Origin: Amorphophallus konjac
Lineage: Eukaryota > Streptophyta > Magnoliopsida > Alismatales > Araceae
Assembly (NCBI GenBank): GCA_022559845.1
Contig: CM040126.1
Span: 46,494,458-46,558,457, forward strand
Reading direction: 5' to 3'
Length of the DNA stretch: 64,000 nt
In this document: piece after piece, positions 45,301-55,969 of the stretch
How positions within the stretch are numbered: position 1 is the stretch's first letter
How the letters are laid out: every line of letters starts with the position of its first letter
The notes under the pieces: generated by a model
The model's database searches: none
Seen by the model: the letters and a program-made list of their open reading frames with translations, nothing else
What the model was told of the DNA's origin: nothing
Translations under genes and position numbers: made by a program

Positions 45301-47042
45301 ATAATAATAATAACAAATTCAAAAATAAACAAATAATAATAATAATAAATAATAATAATAATAATAAGCTCAAGAAATAATAAATAAATGAATAATGGCA
45401 AGAAAAAAATAATAAATAGTAATAATAATAAACTCACCAAGAAAATATATAAAAATAATAATAATAATAAAGATGCAAACAATAGTAAAATGATGGGATC
45501 TGCTCCGCAGCCTCGTTTCTCCTCGGGACTTAGCGTAAAGGGGAACATTAACGCCTCCCCTCCAAGTCGGGTTCTGACCCCGGGAACCATCCCGCCATGG
45601 CCGCAATCCGACATTACTCTGGGCCGATAGTTCATCAAACCGGACTCTTTCCCATTGGGATTCGTTCCCGCTCTTTCTTTGAAATTGCCGTAAACTCAGC
45701 ATACATTTGCCCGGATGCGCTCCCGTCACCATCCCATCTTTCTTCACAGACCTTTGTCCGAACATAAAGTGGTACATGAATGATCAACAAAATCTGAATG
45801 GAACGAGACGGCTCTCGTCATCCCCGGACCCTTTGCATGAGAATATTGATAAGACCTTCCTGGGTCATGCATAGACCAGGGGTCCGCCCTAATCATAGTC
45901 ATCGCCTGACCCAAATTTTAGGCCTACAGCACGCTATCTTTGAATACGTCTTTGTTTTGGAAGCTAGTCCCGGGACATTTTCCCGCCGCCCTTCGGCACC
46001 GCAAACATTAATGATGCCCACGCAAGCCTCGTTTGGACCGCGGGAGACGCCTCCGGTATGGTCCTGACTCGATCTCGCACCGAGCCAATAAATTCACTGG
46101 TTTCCTACTACACTAACCGAGATTTAACCGAATGTTTCTAATTCCTCATAATAATAAATTCGCCGCACCCTGGCACATATATGTTCTGGGTCTCCCCGCG
46201 ACGATTACGATATCTTCAAGCTGGACACTCGTCTGAATATTAAATGGTCCCCTGAATGACCGACACGTTTCGAATGTTTGCTTCCCTAGACATAGGGCTT
46301 TCTAGCTGATTCAAGGGACATTCTCCCGTTGCCCCTCGGCATCGGAAATACTGATGATGCCCACGCAAACCTGACTTTGACAGCGAGGGGGGGGGGCACC
46401 GCAATATGGTCATAGTTTGATCTTACACTGGGCCAACAAACTTATCGGTTTTCGATCGCTCTAACCGGGTATTAACCGAATGTTACTCATCCCCTTGAAC
46501 AATAAATTTGCCGTACCCCGGCATACATGTGCTCCTGCTTTTCCGATCGCTCTAACCGGGAATTAACCGAATGCTTCCCACTCCTCTGAACAATAAATTT
46601 TCCGTACCACGGCATACATATGTTCCAGTTTTCCCCGTGACGATCACGCTACCCTCAAACCAGACACTCGTCTGAATATCAAACGGTCCCTTGAGAGACC
46701 AACATGTTCCGAATGCTTGCCTCCCTAGACATGGAGCTTTCCGACTGATTCAAGATCGCTATCATCTTGTTTCTCTCAATATAATTTCCTGGCCTTGAGG
46801 CCCGAATTCTCGGTGATTAATCAAGGGTGTTCCCCTCTCCGAGGGGATGTAAATGACGTCGTGACCTTTATGACGCGGCGGGTTTCGGTTCCGACACGAA
46901 CCACACAATCGTCTGATTAGTCAGATCGAGCGCACAATAAATCGTCATTTTGTGACTGGCACGCCCTCGCACTTAATAGACGAATCAACCACCCGAATAA
47001 ACGAACAAGACATCATAAGTGAATAGAAAAGGTGTGTCCACA
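42333..47042 (+). repeat. 3' LTR of the LARD
   Basis: 4710 bp, colinear with 29574-34328. TGTGGACACC starts it and GTCCACA ends it. TATA at 43090, AAT microsatellite at 45241-45475. Followed by GCAGT. Confidence 0.92.
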
Positions 47043-47047
47043 GCAGT

Positions 47048-47104
47048 GTAACCCTCGTCTGATTGAAAAGTTTCGACACTAGAATCTTCTGAGACACTAT
47101 TTTT
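47048..47104 (-). pseudogene. Upstream part of the coding fragment interrupted by the LARD
   Basis: On the minus strand the frame (NSVSEDSSVETFQSDEGYT) joins that of 29395-29573 across the GCAGT site without a stop. Upstream it meets TAA at the edge of the foldback at 47105. AATAG and CTCAG near 47085-47100 (minus strand) could be splice acceptors, so an exon border here is possible. The family is not recognised. Confidence 0.45.
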
Positions 47105-47424
47105 TTAGAATACTCGCTCCATTCAAAATATAATTATGAAAGAAGCTCTTTTCTGAAGCCGGTATCATGATCTCTCTCTTCTAGAGAATCAGCATCGACC
47201 AGCCGGTATGTGTAAACCTTCCTCGTCTTTCCTAGTCTAAAAGCATGAACAATAGCTTTGGTATCTCGCCAAGCCATTGGTCCTGCTTTTAGACCTAGAT
47301 AGACCAAGAAGGTTTACACATACAGGTTGGTCACTGCTGATTCTCCAGAAGAGAGAGATCATGATACCTACTTCAGAAAAGAGCTTATTTCAAAATTGTG
47401 GTTTGACTGGAGCAAGTATTCTAA
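47105..47424. mobile_element. 320-bp foldback (MITE or hairpin RNA locus)
   Basis: The left arm (47105-47256) and the reverse complement of the right arm (47273-47424) match over almost their whole length, with long exact blocks such as AAGCTCTTTTCTGAAG, GGTATCATGATCTCTCTCTT, GAGAATCAGCA and TATGTGTAAACCTTC. The 16-base centre is itself a small TTGG/CCAA palindrome. Arms are about 80-85% alike by eye. It could be a foldback MITE, or a young microRNA/siRNA locus derived from one. It sits immediately upstream of the minus-strand coding fragment. Confidence 0.85.
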
Positions 47425-48031
47425 AAATTTTCGATAGCATCTCCCTTAAAAATTGACAATTTTTCATTTTTGTACATCCTGAAAAATTATATTAAACAAA
47501 ATAAAAATACATCCAACATGTGAACTGAGAGATGAAATTAGAAATCATGACATGAGGGATTAAACTATGGCAGTGACACCTTGGATGTGATGTTATAGAG
47601 GCCCTGCGCGGGTGGCGGTGGTGGAATGGCGATGGGCGGCCGAGGACGGCGGCTGCAATAGTGTTGGACGGCAGCTGATGGGCGGGTCCGGCTGGAACAG
47701 CGGCCGACTGCCACGGCACGGCACCGGAGGGGCAGCGGTGCTCTGCCGGAGTGACTGCAAGGGGGAGCGCGACGATGGGATGGCCGGCACGCACGACGTT
47801 GTTGGTTCGCGGAGGAGAGGGAGGGTGCGCTGGGCATATGTGGGCACACGGGGACAAGGTGGCGATGGTCTGAGGCGAGGGGGGGAAAGTAAGGAATGGG
47901 GGAAAAATAAAGGGCTTCTAAGGGTAAGAAATACGTCGTAAGGGTAACAAATAGGTCGTAAGGGTGACAAATGTTTCTAAGGGTAACAAATGGGTCTCTA
48001 AACGTGAAAAATAGTTGTAGTGGTGACAAAT

Positions 48032-48071
<40 letters not shown>

Positions 48072-48110
48072 CATTAATAAATTGAAAAAATGGTGGCTCT
48101 TGGGCCTGGC
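47425..48110. other. GC-rich segment, inverted ATTTGTCAC units and GA microsatellite
   Basis: 47590-47890 is GC-rich with long frames on the minus strand that are rich in Pro, Ser, Arg and Ala and show no domain. 47920-48030 carries about six 20-bp units with ATTTGTCACC or ATTTGTTACC on the minus strand. (GA)n covers about 48029-48070. Confidence 0.5.
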
Positions 48111-48299
48111 ACACGTCTCTCCCTCCTGTAGTCCTATTGTCCTGCACTCCTGTTGCTGGTAAAGTATTCGTATTTGCTTACTAAAGTCGGTGGAAGACGA
48201 AGGGTCTCTCCCAACTTATGCCAACTACTCATGAGTTGAGGTTTTTAAAGACGAAGGGTCTCACTACGGCTGGTTTTAATTTTAGAAGTCAAATAGTTA

Positions 48300-48650
48300 A
48301 AATGGGGTAGTTATTATAATTTCGAGAAGTGTAACAATCTTTCATCTTATCATATTTTTTATATTATATATTATATATTATATATTTTATAATATATTAT
48401 TTACATAAATATATATTATGTAATATATATTATTACGAACAGATATTTTATGAAACGAATATTATAATATCTGTATCCGGTTCGATTCAAATTCTAATAT
48501 TATCCGTATCTGAAATAATAAATACGATTTAGAATATTATCCGCTAATTAATACGGATTCGAATTCGAATATTATCTAGCTCAATTATTGATATATTTAT
48601 ATTTATTTTTGTTATTTATTACATATACGTATTACGGTTAAACATAAGCT
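48300..48650. repeat. AT-rich MITE remnant related to the one at 63546
   Basis: Blocks such as CGGTTCGATTCAAATTC, ATTATCCGTATC and ACGGATTCGAATTCGAATA resemble the interior of the hAT-like MITE near the window's right end. No clean termini are seen. Confidence 0.45.
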
Positions 48651-48699
48651 ATTCCAGGAGTTTTTGACGGAATCTTATTCACTCGGAAATAAGTCAGAA

Positions 48700-49019
48700 T
48701 TTACACACATATTTCTGTTCATTTATGATAATTATTATATACATATATGTAAATATTAGTGACATAAACTTTTTTGTCAAAAATCAGTGGGTAATTACCA
48801 ATGTAATTCTGACGAAATTTAAATTGTCTCAAAGTTGTCTCCTTTTAGAGACAAAATTTCGCCCGAAATAATAGGTCACAAATCAGTCCGTATTTACCGA
48901 CGGATGTGCGACAGAATATTTTCTGTTGCAAAGTTAAAATAGTTTCGACATCTTTCCGACTGATATATTGCCGTCGTAAAATTACATCGGTATTTCCCAT
49001 TTTTCTTGCAGTGGTCCTA
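48700..49019. mobile_element. CACTA transposon terminal fragment
   Basis: The right edge CCCATTTTTCTTGCAGTG is the reverse complement of a CACTGCAAGAAAAATGGG terminus, typical of plant CACTA elements. The preceding 300 bp hold subterminal-like blocks ATTTACCGACGGA, CCGTCGTAAAATTAC and AAATCAGTC. No matching left end or transposase is seen, so it is a fragment. Confidence 0.65.
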
Positions 49020-49645
49020 GGGCCTCGTTCTGGATAGAGTTTGGCAGAACAACCTGGTTCCGCCCGTTCAAAGGGCGATCGAATCCCATCCAGCAAGACG
49101 TGGATTCCAGGGGGGTTCAAGGTTTTAGGGTACAATCTGCTCGGCGTCCTAGTGGGAATCCCAAGCTCGCGCAGTCTTACTGAGGTCTTATGGTAGAAGT
49201 TCCACTCCGACGGAAGGAATATCTGGCGGAGGGTTCCATCTACCCCAAGAGTGGTGTTCCTATCACACTACAGAAATCCATGGCGACCGGTAGGTTAATG
49301 TCACCGGAGTGACAAACCTTAAAACAATACATTCGCGCAATATGTACCTCGATAAAACTTGAAGATACATATATATACATGCCATGAATTAAAACATGTT
49401 ATCATGATTAAATTTCAAGCTATCCAGAAGTTAACTAGTCTTTTAGCATGCTTTAGACAAGAGAGATTAAAGTAAGAACAAGAATCAAGGCTAAGAACCA
49501 AGCTCAAGAACTTAGAGAAGATTAGGGCCGCGACGAGGCGCCTGGACGGTTTTTTTTATAAATAATTTGAATTCACCCGCCGTCAAAACATGAAGCATGT
49601 GCCCATCAGAAAACTTGATTTTCATGGTTCTAACGTGGATTTAAG
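49020..49645. other. Intergenic DNA, remnant interior of the copia element at right
   Basis: 49020-49260 looks like coding-derived DNA but holds stops in all frames. 49267 starts CACTACAGAAATCC, a weak CACTA-like end. The rest is AT-rich and includes a short stretch downstream (minus-strand sense) of the primer site. Confidence 0.4.
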
Positions 49646-50122
49646 GCTCTGATACCAATGTTAAACTTTTGAGAGGCAGATTAAATTTTCAGAACATGAG
49701 TTGCCTAATGATCTCCATGTTAAAACACCGAAAAATTATAGCGGAAACATACCTGGATCTGTGGGAAACGATCTTCCAATTCAGTATAGTGTTCTCCGAC
49801 GGCACCCCAAGATGATGAGATGTCCAGGAGAAGGAGAAGTCTCGTATATGGATTGGGGACCATGACTAGGCCTCTTAAACAAGGAGACCGTTGTTATGCG
49901 TACTGATATAGCACCCTTTGGTGTCATTTTTTATTTTAACCCATCATAAAATATAAATACACCCTGGTCTCTACACATAATTAAAATATGACCCATACTT
50001 TTCTTTAAATGCTTATATCCCCAAATCCTTAATTAATCACATTAATAGGGATAAACTTTATGATAGCCCATAGTATACAATTTATTATATATATGTATGC
50101 CCATATTAGATTAAATCTAACA
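49646..50122 (-). mobile_element. Copia LTR with adjoining Met-tRNA primer site
   Basis: On the minus strand a 464-bp LTR (plus coordinates 49659-50122) starts TGTTAGATTTAATC and ends AAAAGTTTAACA. After one base it is followed by TGGTATCAGAGC (49646-49657). No second LTR or coding interior is found in the window, so it is the 5' end of a truncated element. Confidence 0.75.
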
Positions 50123-50819
50123 CGATTCACATCCATCCGCCCAAAGAGGGGGAATCCGAGGAGATGCGGAGAGAATCCAAGAGATATTTAGTCAAAAGGT
50201 CAAAAATAAAAGAAAGGTAAATGTCGAGTATCACATGCACGTACGACACGGCAATACACACGCGTGTGAGATAGAGGATAAGGCTTAAAGAGCCCACAAG
50301 CTCAAACAACCCAACTTCCATAGGTTCCCTAAAAAAGTACACAAGTAAAACCAAATGTCCCAATTAAAAGTAGATGAAAACTTTTTTCATCTTCTAATGT
50401 GAAACAAAGCAACACAAGAACTCAAACATTAAAAATCTAAAACATGAAACCCAATAAAAATGTTAAGAGATCCAACTAACTCCCTCCTCCCCATTAGCGC
50501 ACTCAATGTTAATACTATCTATTTTATCCTGCAAGTTGATCACAACCAATTAAGATCTTCTAGACGATGATGATTTTCTTGCAATACACCAGATGCGAGT
50601 TGGAGATTATCCACCAGAGGAGTGCGATCAAGATAAAGAACATGATGATGATGAAGAGTGTTGTCCCCGTCGGTCGAGTCTCTATTATCAATCATTCCCT
50701 GGCTCACCGTAAAAGTTATCGGGATGGCTCATCTCTGTAAATTATAGAGATGTTGGCACCGGCTTATCTTCTTGAATTAATTGAGGATTAAGCATAGGGA
50801 AATACTCCCTAAATAGAGC
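50123..50819. other. AT-rich intergenic DNA, no gene seen
   Basis: No convincing frame, domain or repeat array on either strand. Confidence 0.4.
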
Positions 50820-51769
50820 AAAATGGCACATCGCCAAAGTTGCTTTACCAGTCGAGTTGGGCTCGAAAATCGAGACACTTCGTCGGGTCAAGCGGCGCAA
50901 CATAACAGCCAGGGATCAGCCCCGAGCAAACGGCACTATGCCAGCCAGTTTCCCGACAACCTGGTCAGTTTCGGGATTCAGGACAACCTGCCGAACCTTA
51001 CGGCACTCTGTGAAGATTCAAGGGATCACCCCCGGACACCCTACATACGGTATCACACTGCCGACGCTTCAACAACCGGGTTAACTCGGGACTCAGAACA
51101 GCCTACCGCATCATACGATTCTTTGCCAAAGAGCGAGGGTCACCACGACCACTAGGCAAACGACATCATCATGTCGACGTCCCAGTCACCGAGCCCAACC
51201 AAGGGTCCTAACCAGCTAGCCGTGACCCATGATAACATCAGCAATCGATCGGGCCCACCCCCGATCACTCAGTCTGCGGGTTTACCCGCGTTCAACACAT
51301 CTACCCGAGCCGACCCGGGGGCGCCCTGACTACAAGACACGTCATGTAGCACCCAGCAACGAGGCCGGGGTCTACCCTCGAGTCGCCTCCCTCCATCCCT
51401 TTGAAGTCAAAGGAAGACCCATCTGGACTAACCACAAGCTTCAGGAGCTCACAGTAACCTTATACGGCCCACGCACGCGTGTCGGGAATTTCCCCGAGCA
51501 CCTGGTGGGCGCGTACGCTCTAGCCACTCTACAGCAAGTCGGAGCTCGACTCGGGACTCCCAGCAACCCACCGCGTCATGCACCACCATCGTGCGGCCTC
51601 GCACGCGGATCGACCTACGCGGTCAGGACGCGGGGGTCAAGGGGGCAGCGCCCCTTGCGGGTCAAACCCTCAGTCAAACCCTAGTCAAACCCTCAATCAA
51701 ACCCGGGTAAACCCCCCAGTCAAACCTGCGTAGACCGCCCCCCCTCTCTCCATCTCCAGTCCACCTAAA

Positions 51770-52080
51770 CCCCCTGGGGGGAGGGGTTTTAGGTAGACCA
51801 GCCTCACCCCCAAGGCTGGCTCGCCTAAACCCCATTAAACCAAAAGAAAAGGTTTTTTCTATGAAAAATGCCCCCAGCCCATGCCCAGTCCGCCTAAACC
51901 CTTGGGTTTAGGCGGACTAGCCTGGACCCCAAGGCTGGTCCGCCCAAACCCCTCCCAAAACCAAAAAAAAAAAGATTTTTTTAATGAAGAAAAAACCCCT
52001 CCGAGTGGGCTGGTCTGGTCCGCCAAAACCCCCCTGTGAGAGGGGTTTAGGCGGACCAGACCAGACCAGCCCCTTGGGCT
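51770..52080. repeat. Cluster of GC-rich hairpins with TCCGCCTAAACCC stems
   Basis: 51887-51901 and 51904-51918 form a perfect 15-bp inverted repeat around TT (AGTCCGCCTAAACCC). 52010-52064 holds another long stem (CTGGTCTGGTCCGCC with its complement). Similar, shorter stems occur near 51775-51835 and 51919-51960. A-rich spacers separate them. Confidence 0.85.
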
Positions 52081-53099
52081 GGTCTACCTAAACCCTCCCT
52101 CCCCTACTCCGTAAACAAAAAAAAAAAATTTTCTAAAGGTTTACCCGGACCAAACCCAGCCCTCAACTTGGTCTGGGTAAACCCCTCCCTGACCCTTCAC
52201 ATTCCCTATAAAAGCCCCCCTAGGGAGCTCAAGGAATGATGGAATGCAATGCAAGAACCTATGACCTAACCGCTGCACCTGCGGAGTTCCTCCGCAGGCA
52301 CCCAGTGAGGGTCGTACGCAGAACGCGAGGAACTAAGTGCGCGAGTGGTTGACTTGTTGATCGGCTCGTACACGCCGAGTGTATGTCACACGTACTCCCC
52401 TCGTGCAGCGTCTAGCCATCGCACACATGTCCACTCCCATCGCGTATAAGGCGTTATAAAAACGGCAAACACACCCGTATTCCGGGTCCGCCCGCGTATG
52501 ACAACCCACGGTGGCCGCGCATACGCCATGATACTGCACCTACTTCCATCACGGAACCGCGTGCCTATCGCTCACCTCGAGCTGGCCGCCGACCGCTCGC
52601 ACTGATGACTCGAATTAGCCGGACCATGGCACAGGAGCAATACTTCCTAGGCCGGCCTCGACTCCCCAGCATGATGGCATTCACCTTCCGAGGCCCGGAC
52701 CCGACCGCTCACCTTGAGCCACATCCAACCTCCGTCAAGCGCCAACTCACGACCACCCCTGCCACCTAGGCAGTCGGGCTTGTCTCGATCTCCTCGTGGA
52801 GAGCCTCTGTAAAACACGCGGATATCCGCTTTCTTACGCATTGACCCGGGGACCGACCCACGTGTCGAAATTGTCCAGCGGCTTGCGCCCATTGTACTTC
52901 GACCTCCTCGGCCCATTTGTAAAGCCCACGTGGCTCTCATATAGCATGAAACCAGTTGAATACATGTACCTGTACTCGAGGCTCAGCCTCTTCACGACGC
53001 CCAGTTACTTCAGTCACAACGGTGCCTCCGGCACCCGACTGTCAGTCACACCGAGCCCCAAGCACGACCATCGAGGTCTCCCAACGCCCGTCTCCCCCA

Positions 53100-53450
53100 A
53101 TCAGAACGGTGCCCCCGACACTCGACTGCTAGCTACTCCAGTCACATCGGGGCCCACGGCGCCGGACCATTCAACAACTCTAGTCACAACAGTGCCCCCG
53201 GCACCCGATTGCCAGCGACTCCAGTCACATCGGGGTCAGCGGCGTCCGACCATTCAACAACCTCAGTCACAACGGTGCCCTCGGCACCCGACTACCAGCT
53301 ACTCCAGTCACATCGGGGCCCACGGCGCCCGACCATTCAACAACCTCAGTCACAACGGTGCCCCTGGCACCCGACTGCCAGTGACTCCAGTCACATCGGG
53401 GCCCGCGACACCCGATCACTCAACAACCCTAGTCACAATGGTGCCTACGG
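53100..53450. repeat. Tandem array, about 83-bp unit
   Basis: GTCACAACGGTGCC recurs near 53184, 53265, 53349 and 53431 with GTCACATCGGGGCC between. GGTGCC and GGCACC within a unit can pair. Frames through it give repetitive, meaningless proteins. Confidence 0.82.
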
Positions 53451-54260
53451 CAGGCCTACTGCCCCGACCTCGACATTGTCTCATGTCGGGAATACATTGT
53501 GACGCCCCTCCAGCGCCATCCTGCTGAGTCACAGGTCCTCTGACGGACACTATGTACAGATATTGAACTATTCACACAATAACGCAATGACCCGGGGACC
53601 GGCATGAATGACGGAATTGTCCCGTGACTTGCAAGCAATTGTAATCGGGCTCTCATGCCCCCATATAAATGCCTTTCATGGCATATAAGTCATGTAATCC
53701 AGTTAGGGAGTGTATCCCCCTTCTTGCTGTAACCAGTCTCTCTGCCTCCAGTTATCCCTGTTGTGTTGTTGTTACCCTGTCGCTGTTGCACGGACTAAGC
53801 CCTCCTGACGTCGCGGCTCCCAAGATCCCTGACTCTCTCTTCGGCAGTAGAAAAAAAGGTGTTCGGATTCAATCCGATGTAAAATAAACACTGGTTGCTT
53901 GCGACCGGTGGGGAAAGACGTCTAGTACACGAATCCCCATAATCGCATGCGCACTCGCACCCGTGGAACCCCTTCTATCCACGTGTCGTTCGTTCTCTCG
54001 AGCCACATGCCGCGTCCTGGTGACGCTTCCCCGGTCAATCCTTGGTTCCATAGGTGATTGTCGAGAAATCGATTGGCACGCCCGCATTCCACCCAGCCAC
54101 CCCTGTCCCAGTCTCCCATAATGATTAACCATACGACATCCCTTCCAGCGCGTTCATATCGTTCTCTCTACCTTCTTCTCAATACCCCCGAAATCCCCGC
54201 GTGCCCCGTGAACCTATCTCAGCCTTCCGTAAAAGGCGAGTGTGCGCCTCCGCCGTGAGC

Positions 54261-54949
54261 ATAAAACACAAGTGACTCTCCGCGCGTGTAAAACAAGAGA
54301 TTAATTCCATAGGCTTAAGATATTGTTACTGTTTTTGTCACATTATTTTATAATTTAGATTTTTTTTCTTTGTTTGGACCAGTTTTTGCATTGTAATAAA
54401 TGTCATGCCCTTCAATTGGCATATGCCCCATATATTTTCTAGTGTCCATCTGCCCCTTATTCTTCGTTTTGCTACTAGTAAAATTAGTGATATGTGCCTT
54501 ATTTTAAAAAAATCTGAAGAAAAATAGCCGATCAATTTTTGTCCATATTTGTTGTAGATTTTAACACATAATTTGTACGTGGAATCAACCAACCTTTCGA
54601 TAATTAAGAAGAGTACTTGAATATATAGAGTTGTTGTAAGTCAAACTTATGGTCTTGAAACATTATTGTTGCTGGGTCCAAATTTCTTAACTTTTTTATT
54701 TAGTTTTTTCAAAAAAATATTAAATTTAAAAGGTTGTATTAAGATAAGTTTAATAAATTAGAGTAAGATTAGAATTAGTATCTATTTATCAAAAGTTTTA
54801 GAATCTCATTTGTCATGAGATTGAAAGATTAATTTTATCTTATTTCGAAATTTCATTTTTTATTTTTATGGTTTTCTTCCAAATATCTCCCTAAAGTATA
54901 GTGTGTTTGTGAAAAATCTGTGTGAAATAACTATATGTAAAAACGTCGG
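54261..54949. other. AT-rich intergenic DNA, no gene seen
   Basis: Long A/T runs and stops in all frames. Confidence 0.5.
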
Positions 54950-55560
54950 GGGGGGCTCTTACATAAGTATTGAAAATGTAGGTGTGAGATAAACCTTTTG
55001 ATGTCTCAACAGGTATTATCCCCAGAACGGAGGTGGGATTTTGTCCTTATAAAAAAGGCCCTCTTAGGTTAAGAGGTGAAGAACTCAAGGTTCCCACATA
55101 CGGTGCCACTGTGTAGATGCAAGATAAACCTTGGTGCCCCCAAGAGGTATTGTCTTGTGGCCCTATGGATGTAAGATAAACCTTGGTGCCCCTAAGAGGT
55201 ATTGTGATGTGACCCTATGTCCTACTACACTAGCCTCCCTTGAGAAGACAAGTAAGTGCGAGCTCACGATTCCCATAGACGTCACCATTGTATTGATGCG
55301 ACATAAACTTTTTGGTGCCCCCAAGAGGTATTGTCCGCATAGCGGATGTGGGGTTTTGTCATTATAAAAGGGCCCTCTTGGGTCAAGAAGTGAAGACCTG
55401 TCTTATAAGCACTTGGTTATTTTCTCAACATCCGATGTAGGACTAATCCTATGACCCTAGGTCCCACTACACTAGCATTGGGCCCCTTGAAAAGGTAAGC
55501 GAGTGCGAGCTCAGGGTTCCCACAAATAGCGCCAGATGAAGTGGCAATATCTCGTAGCAA
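54950..55560. repeat. Degenerate repeats with GATAAACCTTGGTGCCCC and promoter-like blocks
   Basis: AAACCTTGGTGCCCC(C)AAGAGGTATTGT-like units recur near 54988, 55125, 55175 and 55305. TTATAAAAGGGCCCTCTT-like blocks occur near 55045 and 55360. The mixture resembles fragments of one LTR or TRIM family stacked together. Confidence 0.6.
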
Positions 55561-55969
55561 ATTGCAGACCATCGGATCTGGGATAGTATGGCTCCCAGAT
55601 CAGTCGTTCAAAGCCCCTTAAAGAAAGATTACTGTGAAAGGTAAGACAAGCGATTAGGGGACCTGGGATTATGATCCGAGGGAAAACACTCTGATGCTTA
55701 AGTGAGTGTGAGCAAGAGTAAGATGCAAAAGGAGGGGATAGAGATTGGGGGGTACGAGACTGCTCTCCACTAGTTGAATAAGGTAGGATGAGAGTTTACG
55801 TCCGGTATGAACTCTTACCGTTATAGGACTCTTACTCTCCCCTTATCCCCCCATGGACTTCCCACTCTCAGACATTAGCGTGAAATTTGCTTTCAATAAT
55901 ATGGGATAAATGCCCGACCGCGGGGAATTCACTCTGGACCGTGAGAAAGGCGGGGGTCCTAGTGATGGA
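55561..55969. other. Intergenic DNA, no gene seen
   Basis: No recognisable domain on either strand. It lies 3' of the minus-strand frame that ends near 55970. Confidence 0.4.

Larger units (their letters stand above)
29574..47042 (+). mobile_element. LARD: 17.5-kb non-autonomous LTR element with array-filled interior
   Basis: Two direct repeats of 4755 and 4710 bp start TGTGGACACC and end with GTCCACA, the exact inverted match of the first seven bases. A primer site follows the left copy, a polypurine tract precedes the right copy, and GCAGT flanks both. The 8004-bp interior (34329-42332) has no gag, protease, RT, RNase H or integrase similarity in any frame; it consists of tandem arrays. 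This is the definition of a large retrotransposon derivative. LTR divergence is several percent by eye, clearly more than for the Sirevirus-like copy. The primer site and terminal sequence suggest a Tat-clade partner. Confidence 0.93.
50820..54260. mobile_element. GC-rich LTR-like sequence, unclassified, no coding domain
   Basis: Composition changes sharply to GC-rich at both edges. It contains two TATA-like promoters (CTATAAAAG at 52206; CATATAAATG at 53662), hairpins (51770-52080) and a tandem array (53100-53450). Two diverged copies of one section begin near 52835 and 53580 (TGACCCGGGGACCG, then AATTGTCC). The 51590-51680 block matches the solo LTR at 62147-62564 in part. No gag or pol is visible. 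The borders are approximate and no target duplication was found. Confidence 0.45.

Noticed and set aside
47565..48074. Minus-strand frame of 169 codons
   Set aside because: The start is within a GA microsatellite and the rest is Pro/Ser/Arg-rich with no domain; all three frames are open, as in GC-rich DNA.
49646..49657. GCTCTGATACCA as part of a tRNA gene
   Set aside because: It is the reverse complement of a retrotransposon primer site next to LTR termini; no cloverleaf can be drawn. The same holds for 56244 and 56412.
53209..53502. Overlapping plus-strand frames with repeating peptides
   Set aside because: Explained by the 83-bp tandem array.
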